A stretch of DNA of 64,000 nucleotides from Spisula solida (GCA_947247005.1 OX365955.1:16969322-17033321); one strand, 5' to 3'. Positions 1-11,151 are shown, counted from the first letter of the stretch. Numbers and translations: made by a program. Notes: generated by a model not told the origin, from the letters alone.

Positions 1-270
1 CAAACCAGTAGAGGACTAACAAGGTTATGCTCTGGACAAAAAATGGCCTGATAAAATCATCCAAAAAAGCACTTTGTAAGGTAAAGTTATGATTCTTGTG
101 CACTCCACTTCGAATAATTGCAAAAAACTTGTATGCCAAGTTTCGTGTTATTCAAGCTTATGGTAGCAAAGTTATGCTCCGGAAAAGAAATACGCTAAAA
201 TCTATCAAAGGCAAATAATTTAAAAAAAGGCACAATATAGAGTTAGGGTTCTTGCGCACTGCACTTCATG
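1..270 (-). repeat. Reversed fragment of the H3 tandem-unit repeat
   Basis: Two degraded copies of the roughly 156-bp H3 internal unit (complete element at 14587-15652) lie here in reverse orientation; the complement of the 'gtccggagcataac' and 'gtgcagtgcgcaagaacc' blocks is readable. The first 18 bases resemble the H1 3' terminus. At base 270 the sequence switches abruptly to H1, so this is a chimeric junction. No coding potential seen. Confidence 0.6.
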
Positions 271-446
271 GTTTCCAAGCTTGGTTTATGAAACTTGATA
301 TGTGGATTGGGGGCAATAAGGCCGTTCTGCACGTCTCAACATTCTGACAAAAATTGTGGTTGCTATGGCGGCAGAAACATTGAAAATGGCATCAAACCGG
401 TAGGGGGCTTCTCTATTAATTGCTTGCAATTCTTAATTACTTGTTT
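271..446 (+). repeat. H1 repeat, 3' half
   Basis: This is the 3' part of the H1 family: 'atgtggattgggggcaataag', then the inverted terminus AAACCGGTAGGGGGCT at 394-409, then the conserved tail ending in ttacttgttt. The 5' hairpin end is missing, replaced by the reversed H3 fragment. Confidence 0.7.
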
Positions 447-666
447 TACCTGTATCTGAGTATCTGCAATAATGTCATTTCCCATGTTGGGACAAGCACT
501 TGCTTCGGGGAGCATAATTCGGTTTTACCGATTCCTTGTATCCGGATGTGAGAACCTTAACCAATGACTTAATTGTGGTAGGAGGTATTTCTATATACTC
601 GGTTGTACTTTCATTCTTATACGTATAGGGTTATGTTATAGGCTTATCAGTTTGTATGGTTTTATT

Positions 667-1247
667 AGTCCCCTACCGGTTTTTGACCGGAGGGGACTAT
701 AGGTTGCCCTCCGTCCGTCCGTCAAACAATCTGGATCCTGACATAACTCAAAACAGTGTCCAAGCTAGGTTTATGACACTTGATATGTGGATAGGGGGCA
801 ATAAGGGAATTATGCACGTCTAAAAATATTTTGATGCTGACAGAAAATGTGGTTGCTATGGCAACAGAAAGATGGAAAATATGCCCAAATCTGGATCCTG
901 CCATAACTCAGTTTCCAAGCTAGGTTTATGACACTTGATATGTGGATAGGGGGCAATAAGGGAATTATGCACGTCTAACAATATTTTGATTCTGACAAAA
1001 ATTGTTGTTGCTATGGCAACAGAAAGAGTGAAAATATGCCAAAATCTGGATCCTGCCATAATCAAACAGCTTTGAAGCTTGTTTATGAAACTTGATATGG
1101 GGATAGGGGGCAATAAGGGGATTATGCACAACTAAAAATATTTTGATTTTGATAAAAATTGTGGTTGCTATGGCAACAGAAACATTGAAAATCGCCTTAA
1201 ACCGGTAGGGGACTTCCGTATTGCTTGCAATTCTTAATTACTTGTTT
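667..1247 (+). mobile_element. H1 element, expanded copy with three internal units
   Basis: The element starts with AGTCCCCTACCGG, which folds back on CCGGAGGGGACT (5' hairpin). It carries a ccgtccgtccgtc run and ends with the inverted copy AAACCGGTAGGGGACT at 1199-1214 plus the family tail to about 1247. Inside, a unit of about 155-158 bp (starting 'tctggatcctg') is present three times from about 731, 891 and 1046; the 3270-3551 copy has it once. Short ATG frames within the units are by-products of the repeats. Non-autonomous. Confidence 0.75.
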
Positions 1248-1268
1248 AGTCTGCTGTGAGGTTTGGGT

Positions 1269-1610
1269 CTATGGATTTCCTGTATGAAAGTTTCTAATAA
1301 TTGAATTATGTTCCTTTTCCCCTTCCCTACCAGTTTGTGCGCTAAACTTTGTATTTTGCTTTTGATGAATCCAATTGATACTCTTGCTTTGCCCGTGAAT
1401 TTTGTTTATTACATTTGTCTTAACCTTAGTTTGAGATTGGTTGACTTTTTTCTGGTAATCTTTATATGCTTTATAACCCTTATATGCAGCACTGTATTCT
1501 TCCAGACAGTTAGCACACTTTTTGTTTTTGCCCCTACATTCCTGAAAATGTCTTGCCCTAATCAATGCAGTTTGAGTCAAACATTAATATGTTTCAAATT
1601 ATCTCCCTTT
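1269..1610 (-). pseudogene. ORF1 (gag-like) zinc-knuckle relic of a non-LTR retrotransposon, family N-C
   Basis: The minus strand carries a frame of about 100 codons. Its middle (KKCANCLEEYSAAYKGYKAY) matches the third zinc knuckle and basic tail of the intact-looking ORF1 at 43297-45173, where the corresponding block is KKCANCKGNHSAAYKVCKSF. In such elements ORF1 proteins bind the RNA template and form the ribonucleoprotein. Here the knuckle has lost its histidine (E in its place), the rest of the gene is absent, and the right side runs into unrelated sequence. A second copy of the same fragment, collinear over about 300 bp, lies at 58497-58800 minus with nearly the same left boundary, so this is a repeated unit and not a lone gene. 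It is certainly non-functional as ORF1. Confidence 0.65.
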
Positions 1611-2728
1611 TAATTAAAATAAGAGCATAGTTACTGTCGCAATTTTGGTCAACTGTTTGCATGAACTGTTAATTTATTTAACGAACTATGTCGGCTGTAG
1701 TCCACTGCATATCATACCGCTAATTTTATCAATGCACGGGACCTTTAGGTGAATACACAGTCAACTAAAGTTGCGTCAATGGAAATCTTATGTAAAATAA
1801 TGTAGTTTCTTTTTCTGTTGAGTATATATATACAGTCCATAATATGTAAAGTTTCTTTTTTTGTTGAGTATATATATACAGTCCTTGGTAGAAATAAAAA
1901 AATGTGTACAAAATTTGTAGCTGAAAAATAAACCACATTCAAATAATCACCGTGAATCCACCGCGTTCGTCCACCTTGACCACGATGTTTCCACCTTGTA
2001 CATCAATTTACGATGTACCAGGAAACGGCCACGGTGAAAATTTAGGGTGGCAATTTCTGTCCACAGTGGACACGCCACGGTGACTTGTCACCACAAGTTT
2101 ATTTTTGACGCAGTGGCTGGGTGGAAATTGGAAAACCCATGTTGCGTGTACTGTAATAACAAAAGAGTGACACATGCGCAATAAGGCTTTTTAATCAGGA
2201 GCACAAAAAATAGTTCCATTATGAAACATCATAAATAATAAATGTGTGAACATATCTAACAATATAAACAGTGTCTTTGCTTACTCAAATTGTAAAAATC
2301 AATTCAACATTACTCCTGTGAAGTTAAACATTTTGTTGACAAACAGCGTAGGAATAAATTCATGTGAATTGGCTCATTAACATATTATATGCACGGCCGT
2401 CCCATATCGTTTTAAATGTGTTGGACTACCGATTACGCATTGAATATATGACATCCGCCGTACAACATTGACACCGTAATGAGCTGGCATTTATATAACA
2501 CAGCGTCCAGAACTTGTCATCGTGAAATTAAAAATTCAAAGCCTTCGCGGAATTCACATTAACAGCCTTCAGACGAGAATTCATAAATACCCGAATATTC
2601 AAGGTAGGCAAAATCACGAAAAAAAGATCACGCGAATATAAAGTGATTTACAGTTCCAGGGCCAACCCTGCTTTTTGGAACAGGGCCTTTCGGATTTTCG
2701 ACCTTCATTTAATCATTACCTACCTATG
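1611..2728. other. No gene recognised; short direct and inverted repeats
   Basis: AT-rich spacer. A direct duplication of about 35 bp (gtttctttttctgttgagta followed by tatatatacagtcc) occurs at about 1806-1844 and 1850-1884. Around 1955-2110 there is a locally GC-richer block with repeated 'ccacc' and 'cacggtga' words, including a small hairpin 'ggtgacttgtcacc'. No open frame with coding character. Confidence 0.5.
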
Positions 2729-3120
2729 TCAGATAAAAATGTTAGTAACTTTTCCAATGCAAGTCTGGCGCCTTTCCTTCAGGTAAAAATCTGGTGACTC
2801 AAGATAGCACCCCCGCATGTCAAATACATACTGAAAAATGCCATTTAAACCAAATCCCTCCGGCACAGACGTTGAACTACGTGCAGAAAATTCACAACAG
2901 CATGTTGCGTCGGAAAAACTCTTCGAGCATAGGGCATCACAAACTTTGATTTTAGCAATTCCTACAGCATAGCCAGATTGTATATTATTGATTAGATCAT
3001 AAGCATCTTTTAAACTGTCACAATGTTTTTTGTGAAAGTCTTAAAAATGTCATCATCTGTAATATCATCATCACTAATTTTCACTGTTTTCAGTGGTTGT
3101 TCACCTTCGCCTTCTGCCAT
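2729..3120 (-). pseudogene. Small acidic protein gene or relic with one frame change
   Basis: On the minus strand an ATG at 3120 opens MAEGEGEQPLKTVKISDDD and continues acidic (ITDDDIF) for about 27 codons before the frame shifts by one base near 3040. The second frame then runs about 100 codons (for example DSLKDAYDLINNIQSGYAVG) to a TGA at 2729-2731. Codon by codon it looks like protein: mixed composition, few rare residues, several cysteines (CDALCS, CCCEF) and a conventional methionine context. I do not recognise the family and assign no function. The break could be a true frameshift in a dead gene, a sequencing indel or a short intron; just after the stop lies GTAGGT, which resembles a splice donor. 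It sits between H1 copies, so it may belong to an unrecognised transposon and not to a host gene. Confidence 0.4.
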
Positions 3121-3269
3121 GTTGTTGTTTAATAATAATCTATAACTGGCACTTCGCGTTTAAACTTCCCAATGTGAGTAACTCAGCGGGATACAAAATG
3201 AAATGAATCACAGAAGAGACATAATATTCAAATTCAATAGGGTAACAAAATTCCGTAGTTTCCCTTATT

Positions 3270-3551
3270 AGTCCCCTACCGGTTTTGACCGGGTGGGACT
3301 ATGGGTTTGTCCTCCGTCTGTCCGTGAGTCAGTCCGTCCGTCAAACAATCTGGATCCTGACATAACTCAAGCAGTTTCCAAGCTAGGTTTATGAAACTTG
3401 ATATGTGGATAGGGGGCAATAAGGGGATTCTGCACGTCTAAAGATATTGTGATTTTGACAAAAATTTTGGTTGCTATGGCAACAGAAACATTGAAAATGG
3501 CCTCAAACCGGTAGGGGACTTCTGTATTGCTTGCAATTCTTAATTACTTGT
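3270..3551 (+). mobile_element. H1 element, compact complete copy
   Basis: This is the best reference copy of H1. The 5' end AGTCCCCTACCGGTTT (3270-3285) folds on ACCGGGTGGGACT, followed by ccgtctgtccgtgag/tccgtccgtc, one internal unit, and the inverted end AAACCGGTAGGGGACT (3505-3520). The conserved tail 'tctgtattgcttgcaattct ... ttacttgtt' runs to 3551. No ORF. Confidence 0.8.
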
Positions 3552-3656
3552 TCAACTTAAACTGTCACTGTTTCGCCTTCCACCATAACGATAAGGAGCG
3601 AAAGTCTTTTCAGATTACGAATTGAGTGTCTATACAGATTTGAATGTCGTAAAACT

Positions 3657-4150
3657 CATAGGGGTCTGTATCGACTCGCTGGTCTCTCATTCACTAGATA
3701 TAGATATCAGGGAAATGACTAGTATCAACATTGCGACATCACCAACTTTACAAACAGTCGTGTAACTTTTCCAAAATGGAAATTTATCAAATACTGTTTT
3801 CTCATACATTTATCTTCGAAATACAACCAATCTTCTGTCAAAATATATCGCACTCGAACCGTTACAAATGCATACATGTCGAAAATATACTGAACAATAA
3901 AATCTGGATATGAACATGGACAGGCCCTTACCATACTGAAGGGCTCTTCACGCAGGAGTGGCGACAAAAACAACGACATGGTTGGATGAGCGTATAATAA
4001 ATAAAACTATAACCAAAATATCACCTCTGAAAAGTAACACAGCTAGGCGCTAGTGCGGTCATTTCATCATTTTGACATCTAAAAAATGTTCATCGGACTT
4101 CCATTTTGAGTCACGTGACGCAATGCCGAATATCCGGTGATACAAGCCAT
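3657..4150 (+). repeat. R3 repeat, copy A
   Basis: About 490 bp, starting cataggggtctgtatcgactc (3657) and ending near 'ggtgatacaagcca' (4150). It is collinear with copies at 6780-7281 (plus) and 9293-9782 (minus). The two ends are weakly inverted (GGTCTGTATCG against GGCTTGTATCA), suggesting a degenerate TIR element. Short frames inside are shadows. Confidence 0.65.
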
Positions 4151-4565
4151 GATATGTTATCATTCTGTAGAAGATGACCATGTTACTAATACTGGATGAC
4201 AACAGTGAGAATTCTTTGTTTTGGAAGAAAAACGCTCAAATTATAACAAACAAAAAATTCCTTGGTTGATATTGGCCCTGCGATATAATTAATTATGGTT
4301 TTAATTTCAAGTCCCATTTAATGATTTTGGACTTTCACTTATCACATAACCTTCGGTCCAGGAGATCTGTAAAGCCGTGCCGTAAATATCGTTCGGCACT
4401 CCCAGACTGTGCGATAAATATTTAAATTAGCTCGACGTGACGTTAGCCAATTCATGCATTGATCCGTCGTCAATGACATCAGGATAAAATCAACGTCGCC
4501 AAGACGTCGCGCTCATTGTACCGCTGAATTTTGGCTAAAACAAATGCAGCGTACATCATCCGTTT
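4151..4565. other. No gene recognised
   Basis: AT-rich spacer with no open frame of coding quality and no match seen to the other repeats of the window. Confidence 0.4.
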
Positions 4566-4757
4566 GAACAATAATGTGCATTTTTTACGGTTATGTGATA
4601 AATAGAATCTTACATTCGTGGTCATTACATAAGAGTTTTATTAAACTCGTCGACAAAAACAATGGATTCTATGACACTCTGCAAAGCCTCGTGTCATATC
4701 ATTTTGTCCATTTATGTAATGAGCACTCATGCAAGATCCTCTATATAAATGATAACA
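4566..4757 (+). repeat. Diverged copy of the 8030-8357 insertion family
   Basis: The stretch 'gttttattaaactcgt ... gcaaagcctcgtgtc ... gcactcatgcaagatcctct' corresponds to the 3' half of the element inserted at 8030-8357. Its right end (atcct) coincides with the end of that insertion, which supports the boundary deduced there. Confidence 0.45.
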
Positions 4758-4779
4758 AGAGTGCCAAAATGTCACAAAA

Positions 4780-5682
4780 TACGCCCGTCTTGGGGCATGG
4801 TGAATGAAAAAAACAAACAATCCAACATTTTTTTTAATTAAAGGACCATAACCCAAGAAGGCCTAGGCTGATTTGGCCTACAATTGAACTTGTCTTCGAT
4901 ATTATCCATAAACATTGTCACCAAGTTTGAAGATACTCAGATGAAAACTCTTTGCACTAGAGAACAGACACGGTCAATTTCACATTTATTTTGGTAATTA
5001 TAGGATCATAACCAAATAAGGCCTAGGCCGATTTGGCCTATAATCAAACTTGGCCTCGATATTATGCCCATAAGCATTGTCACAAAGTTTGAGGACGATC
5101 GGGTGAAAACTGTTTGCGTTAGAGGACAGACGAGGCCAATTTCATATTTATATAGTAATTAAAGGCCCATAACCAAAAAAGGCCTAAGCCGATTTGGCCT
5201 TAAATCGAACTTGGCCTAGATATTATGCCCATAAGCATTGTCAGCAAGTTTGAAGATGATCGGATGAAAACTGTTAGCGTAAGAGTACAGACAAGGCCAA
5301 TTTCATACTTATTTGGTAATTAAAGGACCATAACCCAATAAGGCCTTGGTCGATTTGGCCTATAATCGAACTTGGCCTACCTATTATGCCTGTAAGCATT
5401 GTCAGCAAGTTTGAAGATGATCGGATGAAAACTGTTAGCGTAAGAGTACAGACAAGGCCAATTTCATACTTATTTGGTTATTAAAGGACCATTACCCAAT
5501 AGGCCTAAGCCGATTTGGCCTATAATCAAACTTGGCCTAGATATTATGCCCATAAGCATTGTCAGCAAGTTTGAAGATGATCGGATGAAAACTGTTTGCG
5601 CTAGAGTACAGACAAATTACTGGACACCGCCGCCCGACCGCCATGTGTGTTCACATAATACGTCCCGTTTTCAACGGGCGTA
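4780..5682 (+). mobile_element. H4 element with five tandem 160-bp units
   Basis: The element is bounded by TACGCCCGT (4780-4788) and the inverted ACGGGCGTA (5674-5682). Inside are five head-to-tail units starting near 4836, 4997, 5157, 5317 and 5478, each carrying 'aattaaaggaccataaccca', 'gccgatttggcctataatc' and 'gatgatcggatgaaaactg'. Just before the right end is a perfect small hairpin CCCGTTTTCAACGGG. A short inverted end, tandem core and 3' hairpin recall the bivalve pearl/DINE-type non-autonomous elements (inference). Confidence 0.7.
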
Positions 5683-5694
5683 TAAAAATTGATG

Positions 5695-6545
5695 TGATAG
5701 TGTCACTGTGTGGTAGCCTGTATGCCCAAAAATGCGCTGTGGATTCAAGATGGCGGACGACAAACGCGAGCAAAGTAAGTGTCTTTTGTTTTTGACCCAA
5801 TCATTTTAAATATGACAACCTACCAAATTAAAGAGCTTAAATTGGCGATTCTAAAGGGACTATCCGTTTGTTATGAATTGCAAACGTATTTCTGTAAAGT
5901 TAAACTGAACACGATGTTTTGTGAAAGTTGAAAAGTGAATCGACAGACAAGAAGAAAATTGACGATATTTTCCTCAGTAAGAATACCATTACATAAATAA
6001 TCACCCAAATCTGAAGAAATCGTCCTACCCGTCACACGTACACATTGTTTTCTGATAAAAATCACTAAGAAAGATGTTTGAAAGGTTTAAAATTTTGGCT
6101 ACTGTACTGTGCTGTGCAAAACGTGAACAATAACAAACACACCACTGTATAGCGCTGTGAATGCAATTTCTGTATAGCGCTGTGCTGCAGAACTCGCCAA
6201 AAATCTGTACAGCGCTGTGCAATTTTTGAACTGATTGAGCTATTGCCGAAAGTTCTTTCTGTTCTTTCGATGTAACATTCAGATGCCAATTTCCTTTTAT
6301 GCCATAATCATAAAACAATATTATTGTTATTAAAACGTAAGAGTGACATCATGTTTTCTTTTTATTTTGCAGATATTTGATGTACAATCAAAGGCATACG
6401 TTGTAGTAAATGACGGCAGAGCAGGTTGATGCAGAAACGTTGATACTTATATAAGTATTTCATTGTTTTGCTATTCTACAATGTTCTCGATCGTATATAG
6501 TGTATGAACTGTCCATCCGGATGTCCGTATCAGCACAGTTATTGG
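5695..6545 (+). repeat. Left outer arm of nested inverted repeat IR-1
   Basis: About 850 bp that recurs in reverse orientation at 11550-12356. Matching landmarks, in order, are 'gtggtagcctgtatgccc', 'aagatggcggacgacaaacg', 'gtaagtgtcttttg', 'agcgctgtgctgcagaac', 'aaaggcatacgttgtag' and 'gatgtccgtatcagcac'. Divergence is moderate with small indels, so the duplication is old. The frames seen inside are shadows of the repeat. Confidence 0.75.
5750..6372 (+). other. Exon/intron-like cassette (ATG, GTAAGT donor, ttttgcag acceptor)
   Basis: An ATG at 5750 in a strong context (caagATGGCGGACGAC) opens an eight-codon frame (MADDKREQ) that meets a textbook donor GTAAGTG at 5775. A pyrimidine-rich acceptor, tctttttattttgcag, ends at 6372. 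The mirror copy keeps the ATG (12308), the donor (12283) and an acceptor ending at 11703. In both copies the ATG frame would stop within three codons of the acceptor, so the joined product is not obviously coding; a 5' untranslated exon of a mobile element or a captured promoter is equally likely. CAAGATGGCGG also fits the YY1 consensus. Confidence 0.4.
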
Positions 6546-6779
6546 ACCGTAGGTCATCGTCGACCATCCACACAGACCGTCGGCCATCCACACATATTGG
6601 TCATTTGACCCTCGATCGGCCGTCCACACATATCGGCCATTGGACCGAGTCGGGTATCCACACTCGCCAACCGAAATACCTTGAAAACGGCATCCGGTAA
6701 ATTCAACAACGTTTTGTGTTCAATATCGAAAACTTCTGAAGTATGACATAAACTATGCTATCATACATGTATATACGAG

Positions 6780-7281
6780 CATAGGGGTCTGTATCGACTC
6801 ACTGGTCTCTCAATTACTAGATATAGATTAACAGGGACGTAACTCGTATCAAAATTGCGACACCACCAACTTTACAAACAGTCTTGTAACTTTTCCAAAA
6901 AGGCAATTAATCACATACTGTTTTCTCCAGTAGCAAGCTTATACATTTATCTTCGAGATACAACCAATCTTATGTCAAAATATATCGCACTCGAGCCGTT
7001 ACAAATGCATACATGTTGAAAATATACTGAAAAATAAAAACAGGACAAAAATGTGGACAGGCCCTTACCATACTATAGGGCTCTTCACACTGGAGTGTCG
7101 ACAAAAACAATGCCATGGTTGGATGACCGTATAATAAGTAAAACTATAACCAAAATATCAACTCTGAAAAGTAACACAAGCGCTAGTGCGGTCATTCTAT
7201 CATTTAGAAATCTAAAAATGTTCATCGGACTTCCATTTTGAGTCACGTGACGTTATGTTGAATACCCGATGATACAAGCCA
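6780..7281 (+). repeat. R3 repeat, copy B (left inner arm of IR-1)
   Basis: Same family as 3657-4150; inverted relative to 9293-9782, forming the inner stem of IR-1 with a loop of about 2 kb. Confidence 0.7.
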
Positions 7282-7764
7282 TTTTATTGGACACCCTTTG
7301 GTGGAACATGTGACGTCACAAACCATACCTTTGGACATTAGGAAATTCGACCGAGGGTTGATCAACAAATATGCGGAAAAGTTACTAATTTAGTACTGTA
7401 GGCCTATCTACTTTATTTGTCATTGGAAGTCTATGAAACGTTCTAAATATATAGGTACCCTTTCTTTAACCATATATTCTTATTATTAACCAAAGTCCGA
7501 ATAGACATGACCTCCTGTGGTAACTTCTTTCGACGCCTTACAGCTTAATGTTTCCAACGTTGCGTGTCGCAAACTGTTTTCAAGTACCAATCGCTCGTTT
7601 GTAACGTCATGTTTTGATAACGGGTTGGTTTTGATCGTGCATTGATATATACATTTGTAGTTGTATATAAATATGGTATCAATATACATGTAGTAAAGTA
7701 CAGAGAATTTAACTCGATCCTATTCTATGAGCATAAATTAACAGATAATATATTGTCTATATGT
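7282..7764. other. No gene recognised
   Basis: Loop of IR-1. AT-rich, no coding-quality frame, no match seen elsewhere in the window. Confidence 0.4.
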
Positions 7765-8430
7765 AATATGAACAAATGCACTGCATCCAGCGGGGATTTC
7801 CCATCAGGATTTTTTGATAATCTGATCGAAGAAAAAAATGACTTTGGAATTTGTTTGCTCTACAACAGAGACTATAGATCTAGCCTCTGGCTGCCAGGCA
7901 GCACCACATAGAAAACCAGGCGAACAAATACTTCGAAACGAGTGTTTTCCAATCTAAGAGACGGGTTGCACAGATATTCCCTATAAAAAGTTATTATAGT
8001 GTTACACTCGTCTTTTATTTGCTATTTATCATATGTTTGACGTCGCGGCAGCGTAATAAAGCCATTATTATTTTTGATAATACTAGTGTAATAAAGTTTT
8101 GACGTGACGTCACACAAAGTATAGGCGATGTCGTCAAAGTTGCGCGTTTATTATAGTGAAAATAAGTAGCTATTTTATGTTTCGGCCAGAAATGGCTAAC
8201 ATATGATAAAAAGAACATTGCATTTGTGACTTTCCACATTGAATTTATTAAACTCGTTGAATAAAATCGATAAAATGCTCGGCAGAGCCTCACATTTTAT
8301 TATTTTATTAAACTCGTTTAATAAATTCAATATGAAAAGACACTCATGTAATATCCTCTATTTATATTTCAATTCAACATATTCACAAGTTGGCGCGCTA
8401 TGTCGTGCGACGACGTCGCGTTAACGTGCG
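7765..8430 (+). repeat. Repeat shared with 34560-34880, interrupted by an insertion
   Basis: From 'aatatgaacaaatgcactgc' to 'gtcgtgcgacgacgtcgcgt' this stretch is collinear with 34560-34880. The only large difference is the extra 328 bp at 8030-8357. The flanks include 'tagcctctggctgcca' and 'ttacactcgtcttttatttg' in both copies. Confidence 0.7.
8030..8357. mobile_element. Inserted element with 8-bp target-site duplication
   Basis: The insertion is flanked by the direct repeat CTATTTAT (8022-8029 and 8358-8365). The uninterrupted paralogue carries CTATTTAT once, at 34811-34818. It begins catatgtttgacgtcgc and ends actcatgtaatatcct. Clear terminal inverted repeats are not visible. An 8-bp duplication is typical of hAT-like transposition, but no hAT ends are seen. 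A relative of its 3' half is at 4566-4757. Confidence 0.6.
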
Positions 8431-9292
8431 ATTAAATGATGTATTGTTTTATTTACGTTGGATTAAATAAGATATGTATTTTTTCAATAATTTTCATGAT
8501 TTGAATCAGGCTTAACGTTATGAAAGAATATGTTAGGACTCAAAAGTTTCGTAATTTGAATACTTTCAACCATTCACTTCTTTCGACTCCGCAATTTTCT
8601 AAACCGGAAATAACTTTTTCTAAAACGATTAGTACCAATTCAAAACTCTGAAGAACATAGGCACGTGCGTGTTACTGGTATGGGTATTTACAATTTGTTC
8701 GCAGAAATTCATAAATTCAACGCAAGAACTTGTTATATATTCAAGTATACAGTAAAGGTAAGGATCAGACCCAATTCTCAGTGCTGTACTCCTTATTACA
8801 CATGACGTGAATTTTTAAATAAAATAATCAAAATACATAAACGTTAAGTTGTTTGTTCGTTCGTGTTAAAATGAACGTTTTTATAGTTCATTATTTATAA
8901 TAAGCCAATATATTATATGTTTAAACAACATTGGTCACTTAACAAGAATTTATGAGCATTTTCCTTTTTATGTGTTGATCATCCCTCATGTACATTTAAC
9001 GTGTGCTTCTTAAAATGGGGAGTAGACTCATTGATTAGTTTAAAACCTTTAACTGCTGCACGCTTTTCGGTGAAATATAGTAATATTTACAACCATTCGA
9101 CATTCCTTGCTTACTCACTTGGATCAGAACACGAGTTTTTCGTGCACAATTTGTAGACCGATACGTAGTATTTTTATTTACAAACTACTTGATCCCGGTT
9201 GTGCATCCAATACGTATTGCCTGCGCTAGAATATCGAGAACTAGTATATCTGTTTGCAGTGGTCACGTGTTCGAAAGTTCATCCAGTAAAAT
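8431..9292. other. No gene recognised
   Basis: Remainder of the IR-1 loop: AT-rich with scattered stops in all frames and no repeat identified. Confidence 0.4.
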
Positions 9293-9782
9293 AGCTTGTA
9301 TCATCGGGTGTTCGGCTTTACAAACATGGAAGTCCGATGAACATTTTTAGATTTCAAAATGATAGAATGACCGCACTAGCGCTTGTGTTACTTTTCAGAG
9401 GTGATATTTTGGTTATAGTTTAAGTTATTACACGGTCATCCAACCATGGCATTGTTTTTGTCGACACTCCTGTGTGAAGAGCCCTATAGTATGGTAAGGG
9501 CCTGTCCACATTTTTGTCCTGTTTTTATTTTTCAGTATATTTTCAACATGTATGCATTTGTAACGGTTCGAGTGCGATGTATTTTGAGATAAGATTGGTT
9601 GTATCTCGAAGATAAATGTATAAGCTTGCTACTGAAGAAAACAGTATGTGATTAATTGCCTTTTTGGAAAAGTTACAAGACTGTTTGTAAAGTTGGTGGT
9701 GTCGCAATTTTGATACGAGTTACGTCCCTGTTAATCTATATCTAGTGATTGAGAGACCAGTGAGTCGATACAGACCCCTATG
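9293..9782 (-). repeat. R3 repeat, copy C (right inner arm of IR-1)
   Basis: Reverse-complement copy of 6780-7281, from 'agcttgtatcatcggg' to 'cagacccctatg'. It lacks a short segment around the family's 'gtcacgtgacg' block. Confidence 0.7.
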
Positions 9783-10086
9783 TATACGAGGATATCCCAG
9801 TAAATCGTGTACTTTGCTTATTACACAAGATGTATTCAGACGTTTATTTTCAACTTCACTGATGATTAATAAATATGAAAAATCTGGATGTATTGCTTTT
9901 TTTGTTTTGTGTAAAATATCTGGAATGACTTGAAAGTTGGGAGTTCTGTATCCTAGACTACCATTCTTGTTGTTTAATTCTCGCTTTCTTAATTTAATAA
10001 CTTGATTGGAATGAGTTGATATTGTGTGCCAAAAGCAATCGTCCCCTTTACCACCATACTCACAGTAATAGCATCGATATATGAAT
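9783..10086 (-). CDS. C2H2-like zinc-finger exon (partial), family unrecognised
   Basis: On the minus strand a good splice acceptor (pyrimidine run ending tttttttcag, AG at 10088-10087) precedes a frame reading RCYYCEYGGKGDDCFWHTI and continuing through STHSNQVIKLRKRELNNKNG for about 100 codons. The pattern C-x2-C ... H-x3/4-H within the first 25 residues fits a single C2H2 finger, followed by a basic KLRKR patch. The frame stays open until it runs into repeat R3 at 9782, so the 3' limit is unknown: a donor may lie inside, or the exon may be truncated by the repeat. No neighbouring exon was found. It may be a captured host exon or the 5' exon of an unrecognised transposon gene. A second C2H2-like ORF of similar style is at 51159-51482, on the same strand. 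DNA binding is inferred only from the finger. Confidence 0.4.
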
Positions 10087-10165
10087 CTGAAAAAAAACAC
10101 ACAAGAGTTATCTCTCTTTAAAATCCGGATAAAAAGTAAATCTTATGAACATCTGAAACAGCCTA

Positions 10166-11027
10166 AGGATGCTGGAGCGGTGTAGTGCGCATGCGTCATA
10201 GTCGTTATGAGCCTTACAAATGTAAGAATGTGCCAAAATAATCTAAAATAAATCAAATTAAACAGTTTTGATAAGTATTATGCAAAAAATGGAGAATACC
10301 AATCGAAATGACGGTTGACATTCCGAAAAAAGTATTGCATTACAACATAGGTGGGTGGGGTAAAATATTTTTATGCCAAATGACCTATTTTGGGGTCAGA
10401 TTCGTTTCGTATTGTTTGTTTATTGTGTGTGTATGTGCTTTCGCGATATATACATGTTCAATAAATTTTATTTTTAGCATTTTCATTGATTTTCTCAGCA
10501 TTTTAGCACTATTTAACCAAATTTTGCGAAAGATACATCGCTGACATATATTTTTATTGCATAATTTTGAAGATTTATATCATTAGACTTATTTCACAAA
10601 ATAGTGAAAAAAGTTTAATGTGGGAAAAAACGTTGTAAGGGTTTTACCTGTGTGCTCTTTTGCTGCATTAAAAATATGAAGTGGTGGGATAGAAAGGCGA
10701 TATATATGAGAACAAAATTAAATATACCATTTTTGGTCTCTTGACCTTGTATAACAATGCGTACCCAAACTATATTGAACAATATTTTATTATTTAGATC
10801 TCAAACGTCAAATAAAAATGTCAAATTTGAACACCACCCCCAATTTACCAATGCCAATGTAATTATAAAAATAATTCATACACACTTCTAATCGGGCTGA
10901 TTACTCGGAAAACGATTTCCGTGACCTAGTGTTTTTACATCATATTTTGTGTCAGAATAGATTTCTCTTCTTCCTTGCAAAAATTGAAAAACATCTAAGG
11001 GAGGAATCCAAACCGCTCAAACATCCT
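10166..11027. mobile_element. TA-flanked MITE, copy 1 (Tc1/mariner type)
   Basis: 862 bp between TA dinucleotides (10164-10165 and 11028-11029). Ends are AGGATGCTGGAGCGG and CCGCTCAAACATCCT, imperfectly inverted. The same element, reversed, is at 53998-54885. TA target sites are the hallmark of Tc1/mariner transposition. No transposase frame; short frames inside are not conserved between the copies. Confidence 0.75.
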
Positions 11028-11151
11028 TAATTACTACAGAAAAGTAATATGAATAAAGAAAAAGACTATCAGTATACGAAAAGGTCTGTCTGTTAACAGC
11101 TGAACGTTGATATAAATATTTGACTTTTAAATAAGTCAAATGTTATTAAAA

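Noticed and set aside
667..1214. H1 as a classical TIR DNA transposon
   Set aside because: The 16-bp ends are inverted, but all copies share a further tail of about 32 bp and no target duplication is visible; a Helentron/pearl-like plan fits better.
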